Origin: Ashinkailepas kermadecensis
Lineage: Eukaryota > Arthropoda > Thecostraca > Neolepadidae
DNA length: 64,000 bases
Reading direction: 5' to 3'
NCBI GenBank assembly: GCA_034440615.1
Contig: JAOTOM010003193.1
Coordinates: 1 to 64,000, forward strand
A program made the position numbers and the translations under genes. The notes under the pieces are model-generated. The model was not told the DNA's origin. It saw only the letters and a program-made list of their open reading frames with translations, and searched no databases. The number at the start of each line of letters is the position of its first letter. Within the stretch, counting starts at the first letter, position 1. Of the stretch, positions 23,064-35,800 are shown one piece after another.

Positions 23064-24167
23064 GACTTGCTCTAACCTATATGGAGGGATGGGATACAAA
23101 CACTGACGAGCTGGCCGTCGATACAATTCGGTTTTCCGACGACTCCCGAGAGCGCCGCTGGGCCGAAGGGAGGTGTGGGGGCGGGGGAGCTGCGTTGGCT
23201 AGTCCGGCGAGCAGCCTACTGGTAGACCGGGTGACTTACGTCACCGGGGGCGGAGCTTCCCGTCGTAAATGCCCTGAGAAGGGCACCTACGAGACAGCTG
23301 GAGTGGGTGGGTCGGGAACTTGACACGGCGGGCAGCGTCCCAGCTTGATCTCCAGATGTGATGTCGAGACAATTACCAACCAGGTCTTCTCAAGCATGCT
23401 TCTAGTACTGAGTGACAGTCGGTTCATACATTGGACTTCCACTCTCATCAGTCCGCTGCGCCACGTTTTACGACTATTTGCGATAATTGGCGTCAAGACA
23501 ATGATTGCAACGGTACCAGATTGATTCCATATTGAATGTTCCTTTTATGTAAATATCAATTGTCCTCAGATAATGTTACGCTTATAGGATAGGTGTTGTT
23601 TTATGAAAATTATTGGAGGGCGGGGGAGTGCTACAGGATTGATGTAGATATCAGATGTGACTGCTTCACACGCGCACCGAAGGAGGGAGGGGGGAGGCGG
23701 AATCCGGCCATTTATATTTTTTTTTTAAACATTATCTCATCAACGACCGGCGATATTGTAATGCAATCGTGTAACTTTGTTAAAAATTGATAAGCGCATC
23801 CTATGCAACACCAAATCAAAATCCGCCAGTAATTATAAGACTTGCAGGGTGCCAAGTCGACCGACCTGGCGGCGGCCGGCGAGCGTTCAAGGTCACAAAG
23901 GCTTCGCCGGTGCGGTGCAGCGGCGGTGCGGTGAGGCAGCCGAACACGACCTCATTTGACTTTATAAGCCTAGAGTCATGCAATCTGTAGTTCACTACAT
24001 CCGCAATCCACCCTCAAAATTGTGTGCTTATAGCTTCAGTAGTTTCCGAAATCTTGGGGACAGGGCCCGAACCCCCCCCCTTGCGTTTTATGTGAGAGGC
24101 TCTCCGGCGCTCGTGTTAATCGACCCTGTCCTCAATTATGTTTGTGTGCTAGATTTAGGCCACTTAA

Positions 24168-24976
24168 CCCTCCCCGTCTTTCCAGTCATATCCTCACACC
24201 CCGTCTCGGGGGAGTTCATACCCCCCCCCCCCCTCTAATCTCCAAACTAAGCGTCGACCGAAAACGAAACTGGTGTCATCGGAAAGCGCTCGACGAGTCG
24301 GGCCCGACACCACCCCCAAATTTGTATTACCCCAAAAGTGACGTCACAGGGGGCCTAGGTTTTCACGACTTACATCATGTTTTTGGGCTGGGGAGTTCAT
24401 TTTGGGGGAGATTTGATTAAAAAAAATTATTTTGAATCAGAAAAGGAAGGCGAAATCTACGATGGCCCTAACATTTTTGGCCACCCATTAAAAAAAAAAA
24501 ATTCAAAATTTTGACTTCAATTTTCTTTAATTATTATTTTTATAAAAGGTAGAGCGGACCGAAAAACGTTATTCGAAGTCATCTTGCTCTCATAAAAATG
24601 CTTATTTTAGCCAGAATCTTCTATCTTAGCTCTAATGGGCAAATATGCAAAACTAGTAAGTAATCAAAAACGGAAGGAAAAATCCTCTGGTGCGTTTTGT
24701 TTCATCCCTCACCATAAGCAAACGCTGAAAGTTTCATTAAAATATCTTTATCCGTTAAAGCGTGACGACTGGTTGAACTTTTCTGGAGGTGACCTCACTT
24801 GACCTTGACTAACTCGTTGACCCTAGATGACCTGACCTCAAAATTCTGACACAACGTGCCAAATTGACGTGGGAAAAGGTATGCCAAATTTGCCAAACAC
24901 CGTTCTTTCACTATCCGCGGAAAACCTTAGGGGGGGGGGGGGGAGGCGCATATGAACCTCCCCGAGACGGCGTGGG
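24168..24976. mobile_element. TTAA element, type B, copy 1 (809 bp)
   Basis: Bounded by TTAA on both sides (24164-24167, 24977-24980). The right end is CCCACGCCGTCTCGGGG read inward, and the left end carries ACCCCGTCTCGGGG about 30 bp inside. The paralogous stretch at 31547-31560 runs through without it. The interior is AT-rich with a TGACCT-rich segment around 24780-24840. TTAA duplication is characteristic of piggyBac and Kolobok elements. There is no transposase. Confidence 0.75.
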
Positions 24977-25008
24977 TTAATCTGCTGATAGGATAAATTT
25001 GCAGTTAA

Positions 25009-25824
25009 CCCGGTCAGATCCTCACACCCCGTCTGAGGGGGAGGGGGTGGATAAACACCCCCCTCTAATCTCCAAACTAAGCGTCGCACGAAAACGAAAG
25101 AGGTGTCATCGGAAAGCGCTCGACGAGTAGGGCCAGACACCACCCACAAATTCTCACCCCCAAAAGTGACGTCACTAGGGGGCCTAGATTTTCTGGACTT
25201 GCATCATGTTTTTGGCTCTGGGGAGTTCATTTTGAGGGAGATTTGAAAAACAAACTAATTATTTGTAATCAGAAAGGGAACACGAAATTGACAGGGCCAT
25301 ACAATTTTCGGCCACCCAAAAATAAAAATTTTATGTTTTGGAAATTTCAAAATTTTAAGTTTTAAAGTTTTCTTTAATTGTATTTTTATAATAGATAGAG
25401 CGGACCGAAAAACGGTGTTCGAAGTCAACTTGCTGTAATACAAAAAATGCTTACTTTAGCCAGAATCTTCGATTTTAACTTTAATGGGCAAATATGCAAA
25501 ACTAATAAGTAATAAAAAACGGAGGGGGGGGAAGTCCTCTGGTGCGTTTTGTTGTATCCCTACAGATAAGCAAACATTGAAAGTTTCATTAAAATATCTT
25601 TTTGCGTTAAAGCGTGATAACTGGTTTAACTTTTTTGGAGGTGACCTCACTTGACCTTCACTAACTCGTTGACCCTAGATGACCTGACTTCAAAATTATG
25701 ACACAACATGCCAAATTGACGTGGGAAAAGGTATGCCAAATATTGGCGCGCTGCCGCGTGCCGTTCTTTCACTACCCGCGGAAAACCTTAGGGGGTGCAT
25801 AACAAACCCCCGAGACGGCGCGGG
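25009..25824. mobile_element. TTAA element, type B, copy 2 (816 bp)
   Basis: Same family and orientation as the element 32 bp upstream; most of the length aligns base for base. TTAA lies at 25005-25008 and 25825-25828. The other H copy has continuous sequence here (about 31575-31590). Two independent insertions so close together suggest a preferred target. Confidence 0.75.
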
Positions 25825-25891
25825 TTAATTTGATGCTCAAGATGAAGGTAAAAATATGATCACACGTCTAGAAGACCAGGTCATCACTTAA

Positions 25892-26668
25892 TACGCGTAC
25901 TGGAGAGGGGGGAGGGGGAATCCGCCCACCCTTCCGGTTTTTCGGAAATATCTCCCGATTTTACTGGTCGATGTACGCCATTTTTGGTGTAGCTGAACGA
26001 AAACGGAAGAAAAACGAAGATCGGCAAAACAAATTTTGAGCTAGAGGCCGTCAAAGTCAAACATTTCGTAACGCCAGACCACAAAAATCGGCGCTGATGC
26101 GCTTCCCGTATATCGGCAAGAGGGAAGTGTGCTTGGAAATTCTAGCGACTTGTTTGATGTATATTATGTTAATTGTTTCAAGGTCATGCTAGGTCACCGA
26201 GGTCATGGTCACCTGGAAGGTTGTCAAACACAAATGACTGTCATGCGGTTCATGTCTTTTTGCATGTTACTTCCTACAATCCTGAAAACTACTGTTTTTG
26301 TCATTGGGAACCTAAGCGTTTCCATACTTCATTCATGTAATTCAGCCCTTTCTTCATGAAGCAGATTGCGCCGGTCCGTCCGCCGGTCCGGCGGGCGGCC
26401 CAGTTCCGGTAATTGGAACTGGTAACTGACCCGATAAAGTGCTGATATATAGATGACCTGAGGTCAAATACCGGATCTGTAATCTGTATCGCATCATTAG
26501 TCATGTCCAAAACACCATTTATGCCAATTTTGGAGCATTTAAACACAATCGTAGCGATCCATAACAACGGAAAGTCAAGCTACGCAAAACAAGCAAAATG
26601 TGACATATGTGACCTCATTTGACCTTTAAGATATTAACCTAATGTTCAGAGGGCCTCCAGGGCGCGTG
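25892..26668. mobile_element. TTAA element, type A, copy 1 (777 bp)
   Basis: TTAA at 25888-25891 and 26669-26672. The ends read TACGCGTACTGGAG and, from the other side, CACGCGCCCTGGAGG. It matches 30570-31499 in the opposite orientation, with internal deletions. The empty version is at about 31637. It contains TCAAGGTCATGCTAGGTCAC and other GGTCA repeats. Confidence 0.75.
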
Positions 26669-26811
26669 TTAAGGGGTATAAAGTTGTCCGACTCAATTGA
26701 AAGCCCGACAAAAGAACAGCGGATGCAATTTTCGAAACGCTCCGTTCTATCAGTGTGCAGCTGCTCCCCAGCCACGTTTCCTCCGTTGCTCATATATCAA
26801 CGAATAGCCTA

Positions 26812-28230
26812 CGAGCCCACCCACACACAAGCGTGATGGAGAATTATTAATATATTTGTGATATTAATATTTGTGGGCAAGACGCACAGAAGCACACCCA
26901 GGTCGGGAATCATGGCTCCGGTCATACCAACACGCATTACACAGACTGAGACAGTGGAGAGGACTACGTTCGGACATTCAATATGAAACGTGTAGTTAGA
27001 ATTTGCAACCTTTTAATCGATTTGAGGTCATTTTTATGCGTTTTTTTATCTTGGTGGTGGAAGAATATGACTATATTTAATCCTTATTAAGTGCAGTTGC
27101 CAGTTAAATCTACCTAACGTCTTCAGGTCAATTCATCTCATTCCAATATCACCTGAGAAGAGGCCTAGTTCAATATATCCTCAAAATCCAAGCAAGCAAG
27201 ACCAAGTGGGTTTTAGCATTTGCATCACTGCGTTCGCTCGGAACGCTCGCTCACTCTGTCTGAACAGCCAGTGCAAACTTATAAGGTGAACGCTGCCTGG
27301 AACAAGTCTGTGGGCGAATGCGTGCTAAGTATGGCTATATCTGACAAGCTAAATCAAATCAGGCCCTTTCTGACCTTCACATTCTAGTGGCATGTCATGA
27401 AAATATGAAGGTGTGATGGCTGTTGCAAAATCCCCTGATGAAGAAAATAATACAACGCATTTGCCTTTAGTGTTCTGAGGGCACATAACACACAACCGCA
27501 ACCACACATGACACGCATCCATGGGGTGATCCATTCGCGTGATTTTGACGTGAGGGATGCTAACACTTTGTACTATATAGTTGCTTGGATTTGGTTTCCA
27601 GTTCAGGATCACGTACGTGCATTTTTCAGTCAAATCAATTTAATTTTAATCAATCAATTAAATTTTACATCGGATCAGGCAATAACAGATCAAACGTTCA
27701 AACTTCTCACAGATCGCTCCACCAGAGCCATGAAACGCTCAACAGATCAAACGTTTACGGAACCTGCGGATCTTATGGCCGATAAGCAGAGGCTCGCACT
27801 GCGCTATGAATCTGTGTCACTAATTCGCATATGTGGCCAAGAATCTGGCCCAAGTCCCAACGGGTGATCCCATCGAACCTCCTGTGTACTTGATACGCCC
27901 CTGGAGCCTACGCAGCGCCGGCTCGACGCCGTGGTGCGCTTCACGCGTCTCACGTCAGGTGACACCGCCTGACTGCAGGCTATGGCCGGGCCGAGTCGCC
28001 GCGGCGTCGATCTGTTGTCGGCTGCCACGCGTGATGAGCGCCTGGCGCTTGGGAATGTTTTTATGTATTTACTCACAAAGCACGTTTGGCACCACGTTGC
28101 AAGGTTCGTATTTCCTCGCATGGTGGGTGAAACACCTCCGGGGGGTGGGGAGCGTTTCATATGTAAATATATGCACATATATAATAAACAAATATTCTGC
28201 GGAAGCACATTTCTATCCAAGTGTATATCA
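26812..28230. other. Repeat-derived flank, no gene
   Basis: The block beginning CTACGAGCCCACCCACACAC (26811) and the stretch around 27400-27500 are paralogous to 37705-37870. The 26840-27340 portion is absent from that second copy, so it looks like a further insertion with unclear ends. The rest has no recognisable content. Confidence 0.5.
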
Positions 28231-29370
28231 ATGATCAAAATGCTTAATTATTCGGACTTACTCTGGGTAAAGCGAATGGGTAAACCTCGGCGGCCCAGCA
28301 GCAAATGGACGCCCGACAGCCTGCGGTGCAGCAACAGCCTGTGGTCCAGCAGCCACCCGTGGTCCAGCAGCAACTCAGGGTCCAGAGACGGTATCTGTGT
28401 TTGAAACAGCAACTTGTCGTCTGGCATCCTGCCACTATAGTCCAGCAACCTGACCCTTCAGTCCAGCAGCCTGGCCCCACAGCCCAACAACCTGCTACCA
28501 GAAAAGAGAAACCTAGGTATATTAGTATCCCCTACACAAAGGGAGTTCGCGACCGGATAAGTTGCACGCTGCCTAAGCACAACATAGATGTTGCCCACGG
28601 CTCAAAATCCACACTGAGGAGCTTACTCTCGCCGCCCAAGGACCCAATTCCGACACAACACTGTAAGGGAGTTGTATACAAAGCTTCCTGCCATTGCGGC
28701 GCCTCCTATATTGGAGAAACAGGCGGACCAAAAAGTGTCCGCCTGAAGGAACACGTGGCGGCTCTCAAGTATGGGCGTGGCGACACTCCCCCACTAGCCG
28801 AGTACTGGCTCAGGTGCGGATGAGATTTCGACCCCTCCCAGGCAACTACACTAGCTATAGAAAAACAGTGGTAATTGGTGTCGCCGCGTGGCGAGGGAGG
28901 TCATCGAAATCAGGATGAGCAGCCCTTCACTCAACCAGGGTCTCGGGAAGTTTGAATTGAGTGACATACAGTGTTCTGCCAAAGAACACCAAAAACTACC
29001 ACTGACACCAAGTTCAACCAATTTAGGTATTTAGGTGTGGTTGTGTATAGTCCAGTTGTGTGTAGCGAAGGAGTCATGACGCCGTTGTGTGTGGTGAGGG
29101 TATTATTCCCTTTAAAAAAAATATCATCTGGTCTATGTTGCTGTTTCTTCTGCGGTCTCCTTTCCACACTGCTTCTGCTGTTTCTTCTTCTTCTGACAGC
29201 GGTCCGGCTTTATACTTTCTCACGTGATTGACTTGCTAGCTGGATTGTTTGTTTTGTCTCATTTAGTTCATAGCCATTTAGAAGACCTATCAATAAAAGT
29301 CGAAGTACTGGCTGAAATATTTTTCGCTGTACCCAGAGTGAGTCCGAATAATTAAGCATATTGATTAATC
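28231..29370 (+). mobile_element. Penelope-like element, 3' part with inverted flanking repeats
   Basis: A string of about 45 bp at 28231-28275 containing AATGCTTAATTATTCGGACT recurs inverted at 29329-29370. Inverted or head-to-head flanking repeats (pseudo-LTRs) are usual in Penelope-like elements. They enclose a GIY-YIG coding remnant. The reverse transcriptase domain is absent, so this is a deleted copy. Confidence 0.7.
28305..28985 (+). pseudogene. Penelope-like GIY-YIG endonuclease remnant with Q-rich lead
   Basis: An open frame (28305-28823) starts with 6-7 imperfect VQQP repeats, encoded by GTCCAGCAGCC-like DNA repeats. It continues with YISIPYTKGVRDRISCTL, the linker seen after the reverse transcriptase in Penelope proteins, and then GVVYKASCHCGASYIGETG and VRLKEHVAAL, the GIY-YIG nuclease core with its arginine. 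After a frame change near 28820 the domain ends with REVIEIRMSSPSLNQGLG. The nuclease would nick target DNA. The polymerase is missing. The Q-rich lead fused directly to the linker is unusual and may be acquired or a degenerate repeat. Confidence 0.8.
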
Positions 29371-29515
29371 AAATATTCGTAAATATACAAATGTGTTAAC
29401 CCATAGGTGTTGTTTTATGAAAATGACTGGGGGAGGCGGGGGGGGGGGCAAAGTGCAACAGGATTGATTTAGTTATACGATGTGGCTGTTTCACATGCGA
29501 ACCGAATGTGGGTAC

Positions 29516-30129
29516 TGTAACATGGTTCATTATTAATCATGTTTCTGGCCGCGATGAAAGGAATGTAGCGTGTGATTCACCCCGGTGACTGTGTTCAGAT
29601 TGTTGTGGCTTTGTACCAACTAGCATCCGCTTTAGATAAGATCAAGACCACGTGTATATGAGTAATCCTGAGTCACCCCTCCCCCGCGGCTATTCTGGCG
29701 GTGGGCGTCATGTGTGACGTATCGCCAATGCCGGGCGAGCGATCGTATCCTCCCGCCAATCAGGTCGCAGGGCATACAGCCGCAAGGCGGTGCTACTTGT
29801 CGGCTCATAGGGTGCTGTTTGAGATGTGGTCAGTTACAGTTACGGACAGTTACCAGTAAGTAACTGTCGAGTCTGGATTAATACACCGACGCAGAGACAC
29901 GGTTCTCTCTCGGCGCTTACGTACGGACGACGTGGTCTGTACTTGCTAAAGTAAGGTGTTGGCGGACCCGGGTTAAATTGCCGCCAATACCCATCATATT
30001 TCGGCCTCGCGCTATTCGTTATAAGTTTAAATTAACGACGAGTCTTGCGCTTCTACACTTCGGGTTATCTGCGGTTCGCGACGGTCCTTCTAGTCTATCA
30101 TCACGCCAGGGGTCAAGAACTACCCTACA
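29516..30129 (+). mobile_element. Solo LTR, family L2 (614 bp)
   Basis: Starts TGTAACATGG, ends ACTACCCTACA, flanked by the 4-bp duplication GTAC (29512-29515, 30130-30133). Host repeat H copy 1 has no such insert at the equivalent place. TG...CA ends and a 4-bp duplication fit a solo LTR left by recombination between the two LTRs of a retrotransposon. The segment TCTGGATTAATACACC is compatible with an LTR polyadenylation region. No coding content. Confidence 0.82.
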
Positions 30130-30569
30130 GTACGGATCCGCCCATTTTTCCTGTTTTTTTTTGTGTAAAAAAACATCTCATAAACTGGCGGCGATATTGT
30201 AATGCAATGTTCCGGTTTTGTTTAAACAAAATTGATAAGCGCATCATATGCAATACAAAATCGAAATCCGTTAGTAGTAATTGCGGGGTGCCAAATCGAC
30301 CGACCGGGCGGAGGCCGGCAAGCATTCAAGGTGACAAAGGCTTCGTCGGTACGGTGGAGCGGCGGTGCGGTGAGGCAGCCTATCACAGCCTCATCTGACC
30401 TTAAAGACCTAGGTTCATGAAATTTGTACTGAAGCGAGTTCACTACATTCGTAATCTACCCTCAAAATTGTGTGCTTATAGCTTATCGTATCGAAATCTT
30501 AGGGGCATAGGGCCGAGTCATCCCCCTCCTGTGCGTGTTATGTGAGAGGCTCTCCGGCGCTCGTGTTAA

Positions 30570-31499
30570 CACGCGCCCTGGAGGGCCTCTGAAAATTACG
30601 CGCACTGGAGGGGGGGGGGGGCGGATTCCGCCCCCCCCTAAGATCTCGGCTCCTAGTGAAATTGGAGGAACGAAATTCGCAGGGTGGATGGGTACGGTAG
30701 TAAACTCTATTGTGTGCAAATTTCATGACCGTAGGTCAATATCTTCGAGGTCAAATGAGGTAAAATTGGAAACAAATTCTGGTTTTGCGTGGCTTGGCTT
30801 GTCATCGTTATGGATCGCTGTGATTGTGTTTAAATGCTCCAAAATGGGCATCAATGATGTTTTGGACGTTACTAATGATGCAGTGCAGATGCTAGACCCA
30901 ACATTTGACCTCAGGTTACCTATATAGCACCACTTTATCAGGTCAGTTACCTGTTCCAGTTACCGGAACCGGGCCGCCCGCCCGACTACTCCGTCGGGCA
31001 GCTCGGAGCAATCGGCTTCGTGAAGAAAGGAGTGAAGTACATGAATAAAGTATAGAAACGCAATGACAAACAGCACAAATGACAAACAGTAGTGCATTTA
31101 TGACAACATTCCAGTTGATCAAGTTTGGTTCCATTAACCTGTCATGAACTTGACCTGACTTGACCTCGGTGACCTAACATGACCTTGAAACTATATAGCA
31201 TATCAATATACATCAAACAAGTCGCTAGTGCTGCCAAGAACACTTCCCTTTTGCGAGTATACGGGATGCGCATCAGCGCCGATTTTTGTGGTCTGGCGCT
31301 ATAATCTGTTTTTGACTATAACGACCCCTAACTTAAAAAATGTTCGGCCGATTTCCATTTTTCTTGCTTTAAACGACGCGCCGTTCATTTTTAAGCAGGT
31401 ATGCAGAGACTCGCGGATATCAACCAGTAAAATCTGCAGTTATTTGCGAAAAACTGGAGGGGTGGGCGGATTTCGCCCCCCCCACCTCCAGTGCGCGGG
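30570..31499. mobile_element. TTAA element, type A, copy 2 (930 bp)
   Basis: TTAA at 30566-30569 and 31500-31503. The ends are CACGCGCCCTGGAGG and, inverted, CCCGCGCACTGGAGG. The empty site is preserved at 24116-24119 in the other H copy, with the same flanks (GGCTCTCCGGCGCTCGTG and ACCCTGTCCTCAAT). Just inside each end lies a G-run/C-run hairpin (e.g. 30609-30640). The interior has many GGTCA/TGACC words. No open frame resembles a transposase. Confidence 0.88.
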
Positions 31500-31790
31500 T
31501 TAATGGACCCTGTCCTCAATGATGTTTTATGCTAGATTTGGGACACTTAGTCTGCTGATAGGATACATTTGCAATTGCTGTGCTGCTCAAGATAAAAGAT
31601 AAAAATACAACCACACGTCTAGAAGACATGTTTATCACTGGAGGGGTATAAAATTGTCCTACGCAATTGCAAGCCCGACGAAAGGACATCGAATGCAATT
31701 GTCGAAACATTCCGTTCTATCAGTGTGCAAGAGTTCCCCAGTCACGTTTCCTCCGTTGCTCATGAATCAATGAATGAAACTGGGGAACAA

Positions 31791-32819
31791 AGTTTTTGTT
31801 GCATTGATACCAGCACTTGTTATTACCTAATTTGAGTGTGCTGGATTCAAATATGAAGTTAGTTCTTCTCTGCAAGCTCTATATTTTTTTTCTACAATTC
31901 ATCATTTTCACTTTTCGCATAGGTACATCACAATATGCATTAAAGTTTGTTTTTAAATGCAAAAGCATTTATTCATTAGCATATATTTCGACATAAATAT
32001 AATAGACGTGATTCAGAACAATTGATAGGGATGGAATATAAAGTTCAAATAGAGAACACACTTCAGGCTGCGCTTAGAGCTATGACAAATAGTCGCCATT
32101 ATGTTACACTATACGAGGCAACACCTAATTGCATGAGAATACCTGGAATATCGTGGCACGATAGGGGACACGCGCGGCCACGCTACTGCTAGCGCTTCGT
32201 TTGCACCTGGCGGCGGAAGTTCGAACTGTAAGCATGCCATCGGGTCGCATGGCGGCCGCGGCCGCTAGATGCTAAATCATGAAAATAATTGTCAAAACCA
32301 AAGAAAGTATGCTATCTCGAGATTTTTCCCCACCTGTGCTGGATACATTCATCATTTCTGCATCAGCTGATACAACTTAGACTCCAGTATAATGGCCGTT
32401 AGTAATCGTCAATTTTGTTTTAAAGTTAACATGTTCCCATATTTCCGTATAGCTATAGCATGGGCAACGCCAGAAGCTTTATGCGGTCGCATGTGAAATT
32501 GAATATTTTGATCAAACGATGGTACTAACTAAAAATGCCCCCCTTGGAACTTCCCTTGGAACGAATTTATCACTCGTTTCAATGAAGGTATTCCTGATCA
32601 ACTGACACTGCTGCTATACATCGTCAAATTTGTTTAAAGATGAAATGGCATCGCAAGTATGTCTTTAAGTGAGGACAGTTTCAATTTCTTGCAGATAATA
32701 AGGGCCCTGGTGTATAATAAAACTATTTTAACAACACTAATGTTTTTTTTTTTAAATCTTCAAATTTTCTTTAAAACACCTTTACTGAATATTCACATCC
32801 AACACCAGTGCATGAGGCA
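31791..32819. other. No recognised gene
   Basis: AT-rich, with one GC-rich patch at 32160-32270 containing GCGGCCGCGGCCGC. No coding similarity is seen. Confidence 0.5.
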
Positions 32820-35800
32820 TTCCATATTTGGTGCATGACAAACCAAGAGGGAACAATATTCCACAATTGTGGTTGGCATCATTCATAATTTATCTTATTA
32901 ACACCACATGTACTGTATGTGCAGTATTATTGTGCTTTGAGGTATTCACAAGACAGGTTTTGGACACATTTTACCTGCAGGAAGCAAATAAAGGAGTTAG
33001 GCTCGCTTCAGTCACTTTTTTAGTTGCAAAAAATGCTTTTTTGTTCCTCAAGTTCTTTTGTTCTCCAAAAGCAGCTTAGGCTATGTTAGGTCAGAGTAGG
33101 TTTTTTCATTTGATAAGTTTTAGAAGAAAAAATGCTTGATTTTTTATCCATCTTTCAAGACTATTCTCTTACAATAAAAGTTACGCTAGGTTAGTCTAGA
33201 CTATGTGGCTTTTCCATTTACTTAACATTATTTTGTATGCTATATGACCCAACCCAAAGCTCATCTTTTGGTGTTACTTTGTCTGCCAACTGAGAAACAA
33301 AAACTGCAGAGGAAATGAGTGGTACGATCATGCTAACTACCTTTCTAAATATGACATTGGGAAAAAATCCAAGAGCTACAAAATTACTTGAAAGGAAAAA
33401 TACATATTTATAATAATCATACATGCCATAGGTATTGTGACTTGCAATTTTGAGTATTTATTCCTTGTGAATTATTAGCAGGACCAATGAGCTATGGAGT
33501 TAAATTATAACATATACTCATAAATGTTATGAGGATGAATGATCGAAACCTGGTTGAAACATCTCAAGCCAATGCAACACAGAATACCAAACAGTTCTTG
33601 ATTTGTGTTTTCATTTGCTCAAATACCACAGTTTTCAATTACATTTTACAGAATAAGTTTATATTTCCATTGAACACAAAATCACTTTGTTACACAGCAG
33701 ATAGATCCTTTGTCCAAAGATGCAAGACCATGTTTCACCAAATACATCTCAGCTCATGATTGCAGGCACCTACCTGTCAAACTGCTTTGTCCCAGACCAC
33801 TCATATGTTATTGTAAGACAAAACTTTGGTAAATTTGTGCATTAGGGTAATTTTTCAAGCTGGGAATTTTTGCCAATGCAATGTTTGTTACAATGATTAA
33901 GATAATGTGACCACTCATTTCCTGTGAAAATACTTACTCTTCAGTTGACAAGCAAAATCATACCAAGCAAGAGCTTTGATTCAGATAATTTTACACAAAA
34001 TGCATGTTAAAGTGAGCTATCATAACATAGCCTGATAAAGCCTAAATAGCATACAACCTAACAAGCCCAATAATGTAACCTAAGGTACCTAACCAAGTTT
34101 TTAATCTCCCTTTTAGGAAAATAAACTAAGAAAAAGACAAATATGAAAACATTGTGTTTTTTTCAAGATTGTCCAAATTAATAAAGCCTAACCCACCCCA
34201 ACCAAACCTAGCCTAACCTGCCCTTGAGATGAAAGATTCCTCCAAAATTGAGTTTATTGAACTTTAAGATATTCACAAGGGAAGTCTACCACTCTCGTTA
34301 CCTCCATAAGGCAAACAAAGGCATGAGGTTTGGTTAGGTTAAGTTTTCTAATTTGGAAAAAATGTATTTTTACATTTAACAAAAACATTTTTTTTATCTT
34401 CTATAACAGGTTAGGCTAGGTTCTTAAATTGGAAAAAATGTTCAGAAGAAAAGCCATCAAAGGTAGTCTTGCCATTTATGGAAATACTTGATGTCTTGGA
34501 AATTATTTTTGCAATGCAATGCTTATGAATGTGCTTAACATGACGTGCCCACTTATTTCCTCTGCAAATGCATACTTTTCAGTCAGGATGCGAAATACAA
34601 GCCAGAAAGGGGGTGCCGAGTTCAGCAATATATCATACAACATAATATTCAGCAAGTAACATTGAAAATACAGACAAAAATGTAACATAACCAAAAATAA
34701 TTTAGCTTAATCTTCCATGCAAGAAAGGAATCTTTTTTAAACATACAATTTCTGAACAACTTTATTGGCAAACATTTTAAGTGTAAAAGACCTAACCTAG
34801 CTAACCTAGCCTGAATAGTTTTTGAAGAAAACTGCATTCTTCATGGAGGTGAAATGTGTGTAAAACTTGTCATGGTTACCTTAAACTGCAATAATTCCAT
34901 TTTGTTAATAGCATGTTTAAGATGATTTGGGCTTTAGGGCACATAAACTGCATTGGTGACATATCTTTTAAGATGATTTCTTCTGACAAGATGTTAGGCT
35001 GGGTTAGGTTAAGTTATGTTCCCTTTTTTCCTAATGTCATTATTCTTAGAATATTACCCAACTCAAAGCCCATTTATTGCCTGCCTCGTGAAATGTAAGC
35101 ATTTATGGAAGAAATTATTCGTCATCCAAAAACAACTGAAAACAAACAAAATGCAGAATTTTCCACAGAAAAAAACCTAATATAACTGAAGCTAACAAAA
35201 CATATCCCTGTTTTCTTTATGGAGTTAAAATACGTGCAAGACATGTGCTGCGAATACCTTCAAGCACCGCAATACTGGAATTTTTGCCTTCTTGCAGCAA
35301 ATTATTTCTATTAAATCTCACCATGGTGTGTAGGTATATTGCCACAATTTTGCTAAACAAACAACAAGCCTGGGCACATCATTTGCATGTGGCATCCAAA
35401 TCAAACAAATCTGAACACGGCTTCAGAACTTGAACATGTAGGTATCCAGACAGGGAATGCTTATCCAACAAACTTACATTCAGATACTGGGATTGTAAGA
35501 TGAATGGTGCCTATCCCCAGGTTGATAATAAGTATGGTCAATTTTGAATGTTCAAACATTTCTGTAATGATTCTGAGATGTTGTGATATTTGGGGAAATT
35601 TCTCACTATATTATTTGGCAGTTTGAAAATGTAATATAATATAAAACACATGGCCAGGTACATTTCTCCCTCACACATCCCCCGCTGTGAAAGTACATGC
35701 AATATTACAAGGCTTGTATTCCTGTTTCCATCCGCAAATACTGATACAGCTAATGTCATCAGTATCAAAGGTGTAACTCATAAATGATATTGTTTTGGAC

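Larger units (their letters stand above)
18235..23340 (-). mobile_element. LINE 2: decayed I/Jockey-group non-LTR retrotransposon
   Basis: On the minus strand from 23.3 kb downwards: a GC-rich 5' region, ORF1, endonuclease, reverse transcriptase, RNase H, C-terminal cysteine cluster and a short 3' region. It is a different family from LINE 1 (different motifs and 3' end) and lies tail-to-tail with it. It looks nearly full length but has many frame breaks and at least two lost catalytic residues. Confidence 0.85.
23586..26811 (+). repeat. Host repeat H, copy 1, carrying three TTAA elements
   Basis: Aligns in segments with 29405-31790: the start (AGGTGTTGTTTTATGAAAAT), the GATAAGCGCATC block, and the 3' block ending TTTCCTCCGTTGCTCAT. 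Between them sit three TTAA-bounded insertions (24168-24976, 25009-25824, 25892-26668) that are absent from the other copy. Its own TTAA at 24116-24119 is the empty site for the insertion at 30570-31499. No protein is encoded that I recognise. Confidence 0.75.
29405..31790 (+). repeat. Host repeat H, copy 2, with solo LTR and TTAA element
   Basis: Collinear with 23586-26811 outside the insertions. It lacks the three insertions of copy 1 and carries two of its own: the LTR at 29516-30129 and a type A TTAA element at 30570-31499. The GC-rich block around 30290-30390 corresponds to 23850-23950. Confidence 0.75.

Noticed and set aside
32160..32270. CpG-island promoter
   Set aside because: Only a short GC-rich patch with no adjoining exon or core promoter elements.
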